From positions 1 through 64,000 of the forward strand of contig JAYGHB010000008.1 in assembly GCA_034931985.1 (NCBI GenBank): a stretch of 64,000 nucleotides of DNA. The letters run 5' to 3'. A program made the translations under genes and the position numbers. This DNA comes from Halotia wernerae (GTDB lineage: Bacteria; Cyanobacteriota; Cyanobacteriia; Cyanobacteriales; Nostocaceae). Shown in pieces: positions 18,528 through 26,380 of this stretch. Numbering within the stretch: the stretch's first letter is position 1; each line of letters starts with the position of its first letter. The notes under the pieces were generated by a model that made no database searches, had not been told where the DNA came from, and worked only from the letters and a program-made list of their open reading frames with translations.

Positions 18528-19301
18528 TTGGGGATAGAACCATATCAACGATTTAGCCCCATGCTATCCAAGTGCTGTTTGCTACTTGCAGCCAACGAGT
18601 CATTCCAGGACGCAGAGAATGACCTGAAGGTTCTAACAGGAATAGAAGTTGGTCACAGTACGCACCATCGCCAGGTCAAAAAAGTGGACTTATCGCCCCC
18701 GAATGTAAGACAGAAATTAACAGAAGTCTGCTTAGATGGTGGAAAGGTTCGACTTCGTTCCGAAAACAAAGGTCAGCCCGCATATTGGAAGGAGTATAAA
18801 ACAGGTCGATTGCAGGGGATTTATTACGGAGCATTCTTTCAAGATAATCTGTCTTTAACTAATTGGGTTAACAGTCAAAACATCGGTAAAACTCTTTATT
18901 GCCTGGGAGATGGACATGATGGCATTTGGAATTTATTTGCCCAAATAGCTGGCCCAGAATCTAGGCAAGAAATTCTAGATTGGTATCATTTGAAAGAAAA
19001 TCTCTATAAAATACAGGCTTCTAAAAAATTTCTGGTAGATATTGAAGGCGAACTTTGGTACGGACAAGTAGAACAAGCAATTACCAAACTTAACAACAGT
19101 AAATATGTGGGAGTGACTCAATTTACAAACTACCTACGCAAACACAGACATCGTTTGGTGAATTATATGTACTTCCAAGCAGAACAATTAAGCGCCATTG
19201 GTTCGGGAGCAGTGGAGTCCGCCGTTAAGCAAATCGATAAGCGACTACAAATAGTTGGAGCGCAGTGGAAGTATGATTTCATACCACATATCCTCTCTTG
19301 A
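18528..19301 (+). CDS. ISKra4-type DDE transposase, main frame (orfB), probably C-terminally cut
   Basis: A 257-residue frame from its first ATG, but read mainly as a -1 frameshift fusion from orfA. Candidate DDE residues are D in CLDGGKVRLR, D in GDGHDGIWNLF and E in SGAVESAVKQ. NESFQDAENDL and the ILDWYH..ENLY block are typical of the family. It ends HILS-stop, yet the next codons in frame read RCAYLNGQL, the usual end of these proteins. The TGA at 19299-19301 therefore looks like a point mutation that removes the last dozen residues. Activity is doubtful. Confidence 0.8.
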   Translation: MGIEPYQRFSPMLSKCCLLLAANESFQDAENDLKVLTGIEVGHSTHHRQVKKVDLSPPNVRQKLTEVCLDGGKVRLRSENKGQPAYWKEYKTGRLQGIYYGAFFQDNLSLTNWVNSQNIGKTLYCLGDGHDGIWNLFAQIAGPESRQEILDWYHLKENLYKIQASKKFLVDIEGELWYGQVEQAITKLNNSKYVGVTQFTNYLRKHRHRLVNYMYFQAEQLSAIGSGAVESAVKQIDKRLQIVGAQWKYDFIPHILS

Positions 19302-19382
19302 CGTTGTGCCTACTTAAATGGACAACTAGCCGCCACTTTCTGAAATGTAAAATAAATCGCACAAAAAGGAACCAGATTATTC

Positions 19383-19403
19383 TTCGCGATTAACCATCGC
19401 GAA
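19383..19403. repeat. internal copy of the IS right-end hairpin
   Basis: TTCGCGATTAACCATCGCGAA, identical in all 21 bases and in the same orientation as the right-end hairpin at 19846-19866. The bases after it also resemble those after the right copy (TATTTGTGTGTCTTTGTATGCC against TATTTCTTTCTTTATTTTTGCC). The two direct copies bracket the passenger gene. Confidence 0.85.
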
Positions 19404-19422
19404 TATATTTGTGTGTCTTTGT

Positions 19423-19833
19423 ATGCCTAGACTAAGAGCCAACAATACTGAACAGGATAAATTAGCTCGATTTGAGCGGATTAAAAAGGCGATTACAGCC
19501 TTAGAAAAACAACAAACACTTTTATTAAAGCAGGGTGAGCTAGCTACATCTGGGGCTTGGGTAGCACGTTATCAAGTCCGTCAAAATCTGAAAAAATACT
19601 GGTACTACAAATTACAAACTACTACTCCATACTTCCAATGTGCAACATCAGACAAACTGAGTAAATACAAGCATTTGGGCAAAGCTGGTACTCAAGAACA
19701 TATTGATGCAGTCATGTCCGTTTTTAGACGTTCTGTTTGGGACGAGATACAGAGAATAATTCATACCCTTGATGATTGCCTGCTAGACATTAGTTCTGGG
19801 TCTGAGCAAGAAGAGGAAGAAGCACAAGATTGA
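19423..19833 (+). CDS. passenger protein inside the ISKra4-type element, function unknown
   Basis: A 136-residue protein from ATG 19423 (a GTG at 19411 is possible but lies in the repeat-derived sequence). It is predicted helical: a charged N-terminal coiled-coil stretch (about 8-45), a conserved-looking core with QVRQNLKKYWYYKL and KYKHLGKAGTQEHIDAVM, and an acidic tail (SGSEQEEEEAQD). I recognise similar uncharacterised small proteins in cyanobacteria but no function. It has no transposase catalytic motif. It is bracketed by two identical 21-nt hairpins, which suggests it joined the element as a cassette. It might be an accessory transposition factor or a host-benefit gene. Confidence 0.65.
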   Translation: MPRLRANNTEQDKLARFERIKKAITALEKQQTLLLKQGELATSGAWVARYQVRQNLKKYWYYKLQTTTPYFQCATSDKLSKYKHLGKAGTQEHIDAVMSVFRRSVWDEIQRIIHTLDDCLLDISSGSEQEEEEAQD

Positions 19834-19845
19834 ATCCCCATATTA

Positions 19846-19866
19846 TTCGCGATTAACCATCGCGAA
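19846..19866. repeat. subterminal hairpin, right end of IS
   Basis: TTCGCGAT (19846-19853), loop TAACC, ATCGCGAA (19859-19866). It ends 41 nt before the right terminus, the same distance as at the left end. Confidence 0.75.
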
Positions 19867-20025
19867 TAATATTTCTTTCTTTATTTTTGCCAAATAGGGA
19901 TGCTCCCCCTTGAAAGGTTGGCGAATACACAAAATTTCCTGCCTAACTACTCGTTAACAAGACTTTGTTGGGTAACGCTTGCGCTTTACCCAATCTACTA
20001 TTCTTCTTAACCCAAACTTATTGAA

Positions 20026-21615
20026 TTACAACGGACGGTAAACGCGATAGTTGATTTCAGGAAAAATATTGTCCATTAACTCGACTTTTTCTAACCAACC
20101 GCTGTCAACTTTGCCAATTTTAACGTCCTCGTACAGCTTATTAAACCGCATCAAGTGCGATCGCGTCCGTCTAACAGCATAGGGAACCATTGTTCCAGTT
20201 CGCATAATAAATGCCCAGTCAGAAGATTGTGCTAATAAAACTTCCCGTGCAGCTTGATTCAGTGCTTTCCACTGCAATTCATCCTCTGGTTCCAAGTGAG
20301 CGATTTCAATCATGCGCTCGGCTGCTTTGTGTAAATGTGGATAAATCCAGGCATTTGTCTCATTTAACCAATACTCATGGAAACCCTTATAACCCCAACT
20401 CGATTGCGAAGGACGGCAGATTTGCTGAGTCGGTTCTGCTCGTAAATAATCTGCTAAATGGGTCATTTGATATGTTCCTTGGTCATACCATGATTTACGG
20501 AACAGATAATCAATAAACCAAGGGCCTTCATACCACCAATGCCCAAATAGCTCTGCATCGTAAGGCGAAACGATAATTGGCGGACGCTGCATTATGCCGT
20601 GGAGATGCTCGGCTTGTCGCTCACGGTTATACATAAAGTTGGCAGCGTGTTCGGCTGCTTTTTCTCTTGCCCAATAAGGGTCATAGAGTGCCTTATCTGC
20701 CAATCCTAAGCCACGTCCAGTAATTTTGTGATACTTAATGCCTGTATTTTTCCGCTGACCATTGGGCATGATGTAGGGCTTGATGTACTCATATTCTGCT
20801 TCCCAGCCCAAATCTTTGTAAAATTCCCGATATTCCGCAGCCCCAGGATAGCCCACTTCAGAAGACCATACTTGTTGCGAAGATTCATGATCTCGACCAA
20901 AGGCCGCGACACCAGTTTCTGTAAAAATTGGCGCATAAGTGCCAAACCGGGGACGCGGACGGGCATAAAGAATACCATGCCCATCGGTAAGGAAATAACG
21001 CAAGCCAGCATCTGCCAGCATTCGATCTACACCTTCATAGTAGGCGCATTCCGGCAACCAAATACCTCTGGGTGCTTTGCCAAAGGTTTGCTCGTAATGT
21101 TCACAAGCTACCTGAATTTGCGCCCATACAGCCTGCGGATACATTTTCATCAACGGCAAGTAGCCGTGGGTAGCTCCACAAGTGATAATTTCTAAGTTGT
21201 TAGTGTCTTGGAACTCCTTAAAAGCTGTTACCAAGTCACCGTTATAGCGTTCCCATAGCTGACGCGCTTCGTTAAATTCAGTGGCGTAATGTTCAGCTAA
21301 GTAACGAATATGCCCATTGTTAACATTGCGATCGCCTTCTAGCTCTATCAGTTCTTCTAGTTGAGCTAAGTGTGCATCATAGCGTTCTTGCAGTAAGGGA
21401 TCACGGAGCATTGACACTAAAGGCGGTGTCATACTCATCGTAATTTTAAAGTCAATGCCGTCTCGCTTTAAGCCCTCAAATACTTTCAGTAAGGGAATGT
21501 ATGTTTCGGTGATGGCTTCATAAAGCCATTCTTCCTCCAGCACGTAGTCACTTTCTGGGTGACGAACGAAGGGCAAGTGTGCATGGAGTACAAGCGCGAC
21601 GTAGCCGATAGCCAT
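20026..21615 (-). CDS. glycoside hydrolase family 57, 1,4-alpha-glucan branching enzyme-like
   Basis: A 529-residue GH57 protein with DUF1957-type C-terminal helical domain. The N-terminus GYVALVLHAHLPFVRHPE is the conserved first barrel strand with its HAHLP motif. The nucleophile glutamate is in GIWLPECAYYEGVDRML, and the acid/base aspartate in SPYDAELFGHWWYEGP. Characterised relatives make alpha-1,6 branches in glycogen. Cyanobacteria usually also carry a GH13 GlgB, so this would be a second branching activity. The gene stands alone and faces away from the IS. Confidence 0.88.
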   Translation of the reverse strand: MAIGYVALVLHAHLPFVRHPESDYVLEEEWLYEAITETYIPLLKVFEGLKRDGIDFKITMSMTPPLVSMLRDPLLQERYDAHLAQLEELIELEGDRNVNNGHIRYLAEHYATEFNEARQLWERYNGDLVTAFKEFQDTNNLEIITCGATHGYLPLMKMYPQAVWAQIQVACEHYEQTFGKAPRGIWLPECAYYEGVDRMLADAGLRYFLTDGHGILYARPRPRFGTYAPIFTETGVAAFGRDHESSQQVWSSEVGYPGAAEYREFYKDLGWEAEYEYIKPYIMPNGQRKNTGIKYHKITGRGLGLADKALYDPYWAREKAAEHAANFMYNRERQAEHLHGIMQRPPIIVSPYDAELFGHWWYEGPWFIDYLFRKSWYDQGTYQMTHLADYLRAEPTQQICRPSQSSWGYKGFHEYWLNETNAWIYPHLHKAAERMIEIAHLEPEDELQWKALNQAAREVLLAQSSDWAFIMRTGTMVPYAVRRTRSHLMRFNKLYEDVKIGKVDSGWLEKVELMDNIFPEINYRVYRPL

Positions 21616-21772
21616 AGTGATTGTGGGGTAATACTTGTAAGTTGAAAGTTGAGGGTTTGGCAGAAATTAACAATATTTTAAGACTTTATCGGAATCGTAA
21701 CAGTATTTACAGATTTTTTTATAATTAATACCAGCTTCTTGGTGAAGCCGAGTTTAAAGAGCGATCGCTAGA

Positions 21773-22360
21773 TTAGCAAAAAAAGCGCTGAACCTGAACG
21801 CGAAAATCTGGTAACACTGGTGATGTAATTTCGTCATCAGCTAACAAAGTAGCTATCAGTTTCAATTGAGCATTTTCTCTGCGATAAACTTCTAGCTGCT
21901 GTAATTGCCAATTCGCAATCCAATATTCTTGTACTCCTGTTGATGAATATAGCTTCAGCTTGGCTTCTCGGTCTCGACGTTCGTTGGTTGTTCCAGGAAA
22001 AAGCACTTCTACGATAAGTTCTGGCGCTCCTCTCAAATGCCCTTAGTCATCTAGCAGTTGTGCTAAACGTTCACGACTGATCCAAACTACATCAGGTATG
22101 ACATTATCAGTATTTGTATAAATTAGCCCAGGAGTTGTAATAGGTTCACCTAGTTCACTAGAACGAGACCAAATTTTTAATTCTAAATAAATATTACCAA
22201 CAGTTCCTTGATGTCTCCAATGAGGCGCTCTAGTTACAAATAGTTCTCCGTCAATAATTTCGTAGCGCTTCCATTCATCAGCTGCGAGTAATTCTAAGTC
22301 AGAAGTTGTCCAACGGACTTGATCAGAGACTGTTTTGTTCATAGCAGTATTTTCCCACAC
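21773..22360 (-). pseudogene. Uma2-family endonuclease broken by an in-frame stop
   Basis: Two frames in the same register, 22360-22043 (105 residues) and 22036-21773 (87 residues), read as one Uma2 (DUF820) protein once the TAA at 22043-22045 is ignored: LAQLLDD-stop-GHLRGAPELIVEVL. The PD-(D/E)XK residues are split by the stop: the aspartate in NVIPDVVWI lies before it, the glutamate in LIVEVL and the lysine in EAKLKLY after it. One base change (for instance CAA or AAA to TAA) explains it. The full-length version would be 195 residues, normal for the family. Confidence 0.85.
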
Positions 22361-22373
22361 TTAATTGGAATAT

Positions 22374-23081
22374 TTACTCAGGTTCAATGCCTGCGGCTCT
22401 TAGCTTTTGCGCTAATATCTCAACCCGTTGACGTTCCTGTTCTAATTGTTGGTTGGCTTGTTCTAGTTGTTGATTAGCTTCTTCCTCTGGTAACATTACC
22501 ATTTGCCCATCTGAGGTAAAAAAACGTAATTTACCAGACTCAACTCCCAAATATAGCTCTAACTGCTGACTCCATAACCAACCATCAGCACTGGGTATCA
22601 GGTCTTGATACTTACCGTCAACTAAGTGAAATCCTTGTAATTCCCAGCTAACCGGGTCAAACCAGAAATAATCAGGAGTGCGAAATGTGTTTTGGTATAT
22701 CTGCTTTTTCAGGCCTTTATCAACCGAGGCGGTGGAATCAGATAATAATTCTATAATCACATTTGGGTATTTACCGTCTTCTTGCCACACAACCCAGCTT
22801 TTACGGTCTTTTTTTTCTGCGTCTAAAACCACAAAAAAATCAGGCCCTCGAAATTCTTCTGACTTCTTTTGATTAGGACTGAAATAGATAGTCAAGTTGC
22901 CAGTAGCATAGAAGTTTTTGCGATCGCGCCACCACCATTTAATCAAGCGGATTAGTAAATCGATTTGTTCGCGGTGTAAATCAGATTCCAAAGGGGGTTC
23001 GTCACTGTAAATGTCTCCTGGTGGAAAAATTATACTATCAGTGACACCAGCTTGAGACATGCTAGCAAGAGATTGAGACAT
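22374..23081 (-). CDS. Uma2-family (DUF820) putative restriction endonuclease with coiled-coil tail
   Basis: A 235-residue protein of the Uma2 PD-(D/E)XK nuclease-fold family, abundant in filamentous cyanobacteria with unknown biological role. Fold residues include the aspartate in FRGPDFFVVLD, the glutamate in NVIIELLSDST and the lysine in VDKGLKKQIYQ. The C-terminus is a short coiled coil built of repeated QANQQLEQ units (about residues 200-230), as in many members. It is 13 bp upstream of the broken Uma2 gene in the same direction. The two are divergent in sequence, not a recent duplicate. Confidence 0.85.
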   Translation of the reverse strand: MSQSLASMSQAGVTDSIIFPPGDIYSDEPPLESDLHREQIDLLIRLIKWWWRDRKNFYATGNLTIYFSPNQKKSEEFRGPDFFVVLDAEKKDRKSWVVWQEDGKYPNVIIELLSDSTASVDKGLKKQIYQNTFRTPDYFWFDPVSWELQGFHLVDGKYQDLIPSADGWLWSQQLELYLGVESGKLRFFTSDGQMVMLPEEEANQQLEQANQQLEQERQRVEILAQKLRAAGIEPE

Positions 23082-23107
23082 AGCGATTGCACTTTTTTAT
23101 CTCCATC

Positions 23108-23194
23108 CTATAGCGGTTTTGTTATTGATGAAATACACCACTCTAACCTCTAGCCCCTAGTCCCTAGTCCCTAGCCCCTAGTCCCTAGTCCCTA
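23108..23194. repeat. CCCTAGT heptamer tandem repeat plus dispersed TAGCGGTTTT element
   Basis: About six units of CCCTAGT/CCCCTAG run from 23151 to the rsgA stop codon, which lies inside the repeat. Just before, TAGCGGTTTT...AATACACCACT (23110-23142) recurs at 41426-41463, again followed by CCCCTAGTCCC. The two copies are one compound repeat family. Confidence 0.8.
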
Positions 23195-24253
23195 TTCTTC
23201 ACTTTCTTGATACAAATCTTGCAACGCTTGCAATTGAGTCTTGCGGGAAACTCGACGATATTTTTTACTTTCTAGCTTGGGTTCGTATTGACTTTGACCT
23301 TTGCTTTTAGATTTTAATTTCATGTTTGATTCTGGATCAGCTTGTTGGTGCAGCTGAGTTTGACGAGCGATCGCTTCGTCCAAAAATTCTAAATAATGTT
23401 GATAGCGTTCCCAATCTCCCCGCACTGCACAATCGGGTTCATCTCGATGCAAACAATCACTAAAGCGACAGCTACCAACCGCTAACCTTTCTTTGACCTC
23501 TGGAAAATAATAAACTAATTCTTCTGGGGTACAATCCAAGTCAGGCTGATTAAAACCAGGAGTATCTGCTAGCAAACCACCGTTAGGCAATTCAAATAAT
23601 TCTACATGGCGGGTGGTATGACGACCACGAGCTAACTTACCAGAAACTTCCCCCACGCGCAGGTTAGCATTGGGAATCAGCGTATTAATTAGACTAGATT
23701 TACCCACACCGGAAGGCCCAGCAATTACAGTAATTTTATTGCTCAAATATTTGGCTGCTTGGTCAATATTTATCTCATTTTTGACACTAATAAATAGCGG
23801 TCGATAACCCCAAGCAAGCAGGCGATCGCAAATTTGCTGTTGTACTTCTGGCACAACCAAATCGCTTTTATTGAGACACAAAAGCACATCTAACTCAGTA
23901 GATTCAGCTTTAATTAAAAACCGACTCAGTTGATAAGGTTCTAAAGGTGGGTCAGCAACAGCAAACACGAGCAGGATTTGGTTAGTATTGGCGATTGGTG
24001 GACGATCTAACTGAGTTTGACGCGGTAGCACATCAGCGATCGCCCCTCGTCCTCCAGACCAATCTGGCTCTTCTATGACCACGCGATCGCCCACCATTAC
24101 TTGTTGGCCAATTTTTTTCAAACGTGTTCTACGGGTACACAAGAGAAAAGGAGAATTTATTTCTTTGTCGCCTACATCCAGTTGGACTTTGTAAAAATTT
24201 GCTTGTACAGCTAACACCGTACCTAGCAACTGTCCATGAGGAAAAACTTTCAT
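23192..24253 (-). CDS. rsgA: ribosome small subunit-dependent GTPase RsgA
   Basis: A 353-residue circularly permuted GTPase that matures the 30S subunit. An OB-fold N-terminus (GTVLAVQANFYKVQL) is followed by G4 LNKSD before G1 AGPSGVGKSSLIN and G3 DTPG, the permuted order. A zinc site CRFSDCLHRDEPDC closes the domain. A lysine-rich tail of about 45 residues (KLKSKSKGQ...) is extra. The frame is open to 24301, but ATG 24253 overlaps the stop of the TusA-like gene as ATGA and fits the family start, so it is chosen. Confidence 0.93.
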   Translation of the reverse strand: MKVFPHGQLLGTVLAVQANFYKVQLDVGDKEINSPFLLCTRRTRLKKIGQQVMVGDRVVIEEPDWSGGRGAIADVLPRQTQLDRPPIANTNQILLVFAVADPPLEPYQLSRFLIKAESTELDVLLCLNKSDLVVPEVQQQICDRLLAWGYRPLFISVKNEINIDQAAKYLSNKITVIAGPSGVGKSSLINTLIPNANLRVGEVSGKLARGRHTTRHVELFELPNGGLLADTPGFNQPDLDCTPEELVYYFPEVKERLAVGSCRFSDCLHRDEPDCAVRGDWERYQHYLEFLDEAIARQTQLHQQADPESNMKLKSKSKGQSQYEPKLESKKYRRVSRKTQLQALQDLYQESEE

Positions 24254-24507
24254 GAGGCAGTTACAGGATGGCGTACTAACAGAGAAAAATAGCCAACACA
24301 ATCTGTAATTTGTTCTACTTGATAACCTGCCATTGTCAAGCTATCAGGAACCTGCTCAATTGGTTCTCCAGCATCTAACCATACTTCCAGTAAACCTCCG
24401 GGCAACATTTGCTCCAGACGTAGTTTTGTCCGTACAAAGTTAATCGGGCAAGGAGTGCCTCGCAAATCGAGTTGAGCATCGGGAATTGATACGGAAGAAG
24501 GTTGCAT
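24250..24507 (-). CDS. TusA/SirA-like sulfurtransferase domain protein
   Basis: An 85-residue protein of the TusA (SirA/YedF) fold. The signature LDLRGTPCPINFVRTKLRLEQ contains the CP motif whose cysteine carries persulfide sulfur in TusA. The rest (GLLEVWLDAGEPIEQVPDSL) matches the compact alpha/beta fold. It is coupled on both sides: ATG 24507 overlaps the dnaJ stop by one base and its TGA overlaps the rsgA start. TusA hands sulfur to tRNA thiolation or other pathways. Its place in a chaperone operon is conserved-looking, but the partner is unknown. Confidence 0.85.
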   Translation of the reverse strand: MQPSSVSIPDAQLDLRGTPCPINFVRTKLRLEQMLPGGLLEVWLDAGEPIEQVPDSLTMAGYQVEQITDCVGYFSLLVRHPVTAS

Positions 24508-25637
24508 CACTTAAACAAATTTCCCAAAAATCCTTCTAGACCACCCTTACCGGTACGGTCTCCCTTAATTTTAGCCAGCTTTTCTAGCAACTCTCTTTCC
24601 TCTGGGATGATCTTGGTAGGAATATCAATTAACACTGTCAGCATGTGATCGCCCCGACTCACAGGATTCCCTAAGCGAGGTACACCACGACTTTCCAGCT
24701 TCATCACCGTATTTGGTTGGGTTCCAGCGGGAATAATTAGCTCTACTGGCCCATCTACTGTATTGACTTCTAAACGGCAGCCTAAAATGGCTTGTAAGTA
24801 ACTAACTTTGATTTCTGAAAGAACGTTAATTCCATCTCGATGAAATTCTTCATCTTCATTCACAAACAAGTAAACATACAAATCTCCAGGAGGGCCACTG
24901 CGTTGACCCGCATCTCCTTCTTGGGAGATCCGCAAACGCGTACCATTATCGACACCAGCCGGAATGGTAATTTTGAGTTTTTTGGTTACTTGATTAGTGC
25001 CTTTACCATCACAAGCATCACATTTATCTTCAATTACCATGCCCGTACCATTACAGGTGGGACAAGTGGAAACTTGAGTAAAACTACCAAAAGGCGTTCT
25101 GGTGACACGGCGGACTTGACCTGATCCAGTACAAGTTGCACAGGTACGGGGGCGAGTTCCTGGTTTAGCACCAGATCCGTTACAAACTTCACAAGTTTCT
25201 AGATGCGAAATCCGAATTTCTTTTTCACCACCAAATACCGCTTCTCGAAAGTCTAACTTCAGGTCTAAGCGCAGGTCATCACCCCGCACGGGGCCACTGC
25301 GCCGTCTTTGCGTTTGACCACCTACACCGCCACCAGCAAAGCCACTGAAAATGCTTTCAAAGATATCGGCAAAGCCGCCCATGTCACCCACATCTTGGAA
25401 GCCGACACCAGCACCACCTGAGACACCTGCTTCCCCAAAACGGTTATAACGCTCTCTGGTATCCGACTCGGAAAGGATTTCATAAGCGCGGTTAATTTCC
25501 TTAAAGCGTTCCTCCGCTCCCGGTTCTTTGTTCACATCTGGGTGATACTTCCGGGCTAAACGGCGATAGGCTTGTTTGATTTCTTCTTTATCGGCGTCAC
25601 GAGAGACACCTAGAATTTCGTAGTAGTCGCTGGCCAT
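24507..25637 (-). CDS. dnaJ: chaperone DnaJ (Hsp40)
   Basis: A 376-residue class I J protein. The J domain (1-70) has the HPD motif (YHPDVN). A Gly/Phe-rich segment (about 74-118) follows, then the zinc domain with four CXXCXGXG repeats (CEVCNGSG, CATCTGSG, CPTCNGTG, CDACDGKG) and the substrate-binding C-terminal domains. It stimulates DnaK ATPase and binds clients. It is coupled to the TusA-like gene downstream. dnaK is 743 bp upstream across a repeat-rich, structured gap. Confidence 0.96.
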   Translation of the reverse strand: MASDYYEILGVSRDADKEEIKQAYRRLARKYHPDVNKEPGAEERFKEINRAYEILSESDTRERYNRFGEAGVSGGAGVGFQDVGDMGGFADIFESIFSGFAGGGVGGQTQRRRSGPVRGDDLRLDLKLDFREAVFGGEKEIRISHLETCEVCNGSGAKPGTRPRTCATCTGSGQVRRVTRTPFGSFTQVSTCPTCNGTGMVIEDKCDACDGKGTNQVTKKLKITIPAGVDNGTRLRISQEGDAGQRSGPPGDLYVYLFVNEDEEFHRDGINVLSEIKVSYLQAILGCRLEVNTVDGPVELIIPAGTQPNTVMKLESRGVPRLGNPVSRGDHMLTVLIDIPTKIIPEERELLEKLAKIKGDRTGKGGLEGFLGNLFK

Positions 25638-25824
25638 ATAGCAAAGGTAAAAGTTAAAAGGAGGAAAGCAAAAGTTAAGTCAGTATGTTGCCGTAGGCGT
25701 TCCCCAAGACTGGTAGATACCCAGAAGGCAGCTTAACAAAGACTAGGTAGTCAGGCAAAAGTTAATTTTTATTAATAATTTATTTTACCTTTTACCTTTT
25801 ACAAAAATCATTAACAAATTTTGG

Positions 25825-26090
25825 ACAACAAGTGCTTTCCTCGTGGGAGACGATAAAAGCTACCGAATTTAAAAGCACAGGAAGCAGACGTTTGGACTTC
25901 TCACTGCCGAAACCCGTCTCTTTTACAATTGTGCTACGTAGAATGGGAAAACCCCGCTGATCAAACAGAGGGGCTAGCCGCACCAACAGGTGTGGAAAAC
26001 CCCCCATACGCATTTGATTGCATTTATATTGGTACACTGTCTAGCCCACAGCAGTTCGCTTTTACAATCTAGCAAACTGCTGGGGTATAA
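25825..26090. ncRNA. candidate structured RNA between dnaK and dnaJ
   Basis: No convincing protein, yet unusually rich in nested complementarity. CCCC-G-CTG/CAG-A-GGGG forms a hairpin at 25952-25973. CCGCACC (25978-25984) pairs with GGTGTGG (25989-25995) around a tetraloop AACA. Each hairpin is flanked by a GGAAAACCCC element (25947, 25994). CAGCAGTT (26049-26056) pairs with AACTGCTG (26075-26082). GTGCTTT (25832) can pair with AAAGCAC (25872), and GGAGACG (25847) with CGTCTC (25915). It could be a trans-acting RNA, a dnaJ leader element on the minus strand or a dispersed structured repeat. No match to 6S, tmRNA, RNase P or SRP RNA is recognised. Confidence 0.35.
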
Positions 26091-26127
26091 AACCATGTTT
26101 GTCATTCTAAAGAGACTGAAAAAGAAG

Positions 26128-26380
26128 CAAGGGAGCAGGGAGCAGGGAGCAGGGGGCAGGGAGCAGGGAGCAGGGAGCAGGGGAAGCAGGGGGCAGGGAG
26201 CAGGGAGCAGGGAGCAGGGAGCAGGGAGCAGGGAGCAGGGGAAGCAGGGGGAGCAGGGAGCAGGGAGCAGGGAGCAGGGAGCAGGGGAAGCAGGGGGAGC
26301 AGAGGGAGATGAAGAAAATAATAATCAATTACCAATGCCCCATGCCCCATGCCCCATACCCAATGCCCAATACCCAATTA
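26128..26380. repeat. GGGAGCA and ATGCCCC heptamer tandem repeats
   Basis: From about 26131 to 26305 the sequence is almost only GGGAGCA units, broken by GGGGAAGCAGGGG variants, repeated in three higher-order blocks. From 26334 a second family (ATGCCCC/ATACCCA) runs to the dnaK stop. These are short tandemly repeated repetitive sequences of the type known from heterocystous cyanobacteria. Open frames across them are artefacts. Confidence 0.9.

Larger units (their letters stand above)
18139..19907 (+). mobile_element. ISKra4-type insertion sequence, complete ends, with passenger gene
   Basis: A 1769-bp element. Its 21-bp ends are perfect inverted repeats (18139-18159 beginning GGGAGCATCC; 19887-19907). 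It is flanked by an 8-bp direct repeat CCTTGAAA (18131-18138 and 19908-19915), the target site duplication. Each end also carries a hairpin starting exactly 41 nt inside the terminus (18180-18200; 19846-19866). It encodes a two-frame ISKra4-like transposase and, downstream, a 136-residue passenger protein. The transposase's last conserved block is cut by a TGA, so the element may no longer move itself. It sits between pilQ and the GH57 gene and breaks neither. Confidence 0.88.

Noticed and set aside
25940..26010. Two GGAAAACCCC copies as a mini-CRISPR
   Set aside because: The repeats are only ten bases with a 37-nt interval, there are just two, and no cas gene is near.
25792..26037. 81-codon minus-strand frame in the dnaK-dnaJ gap
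   Set aside because: It coincides with the hairpin-rich region, has no ribosome site and no protein-like pattern; the DNA complementarity explains the sequence better.
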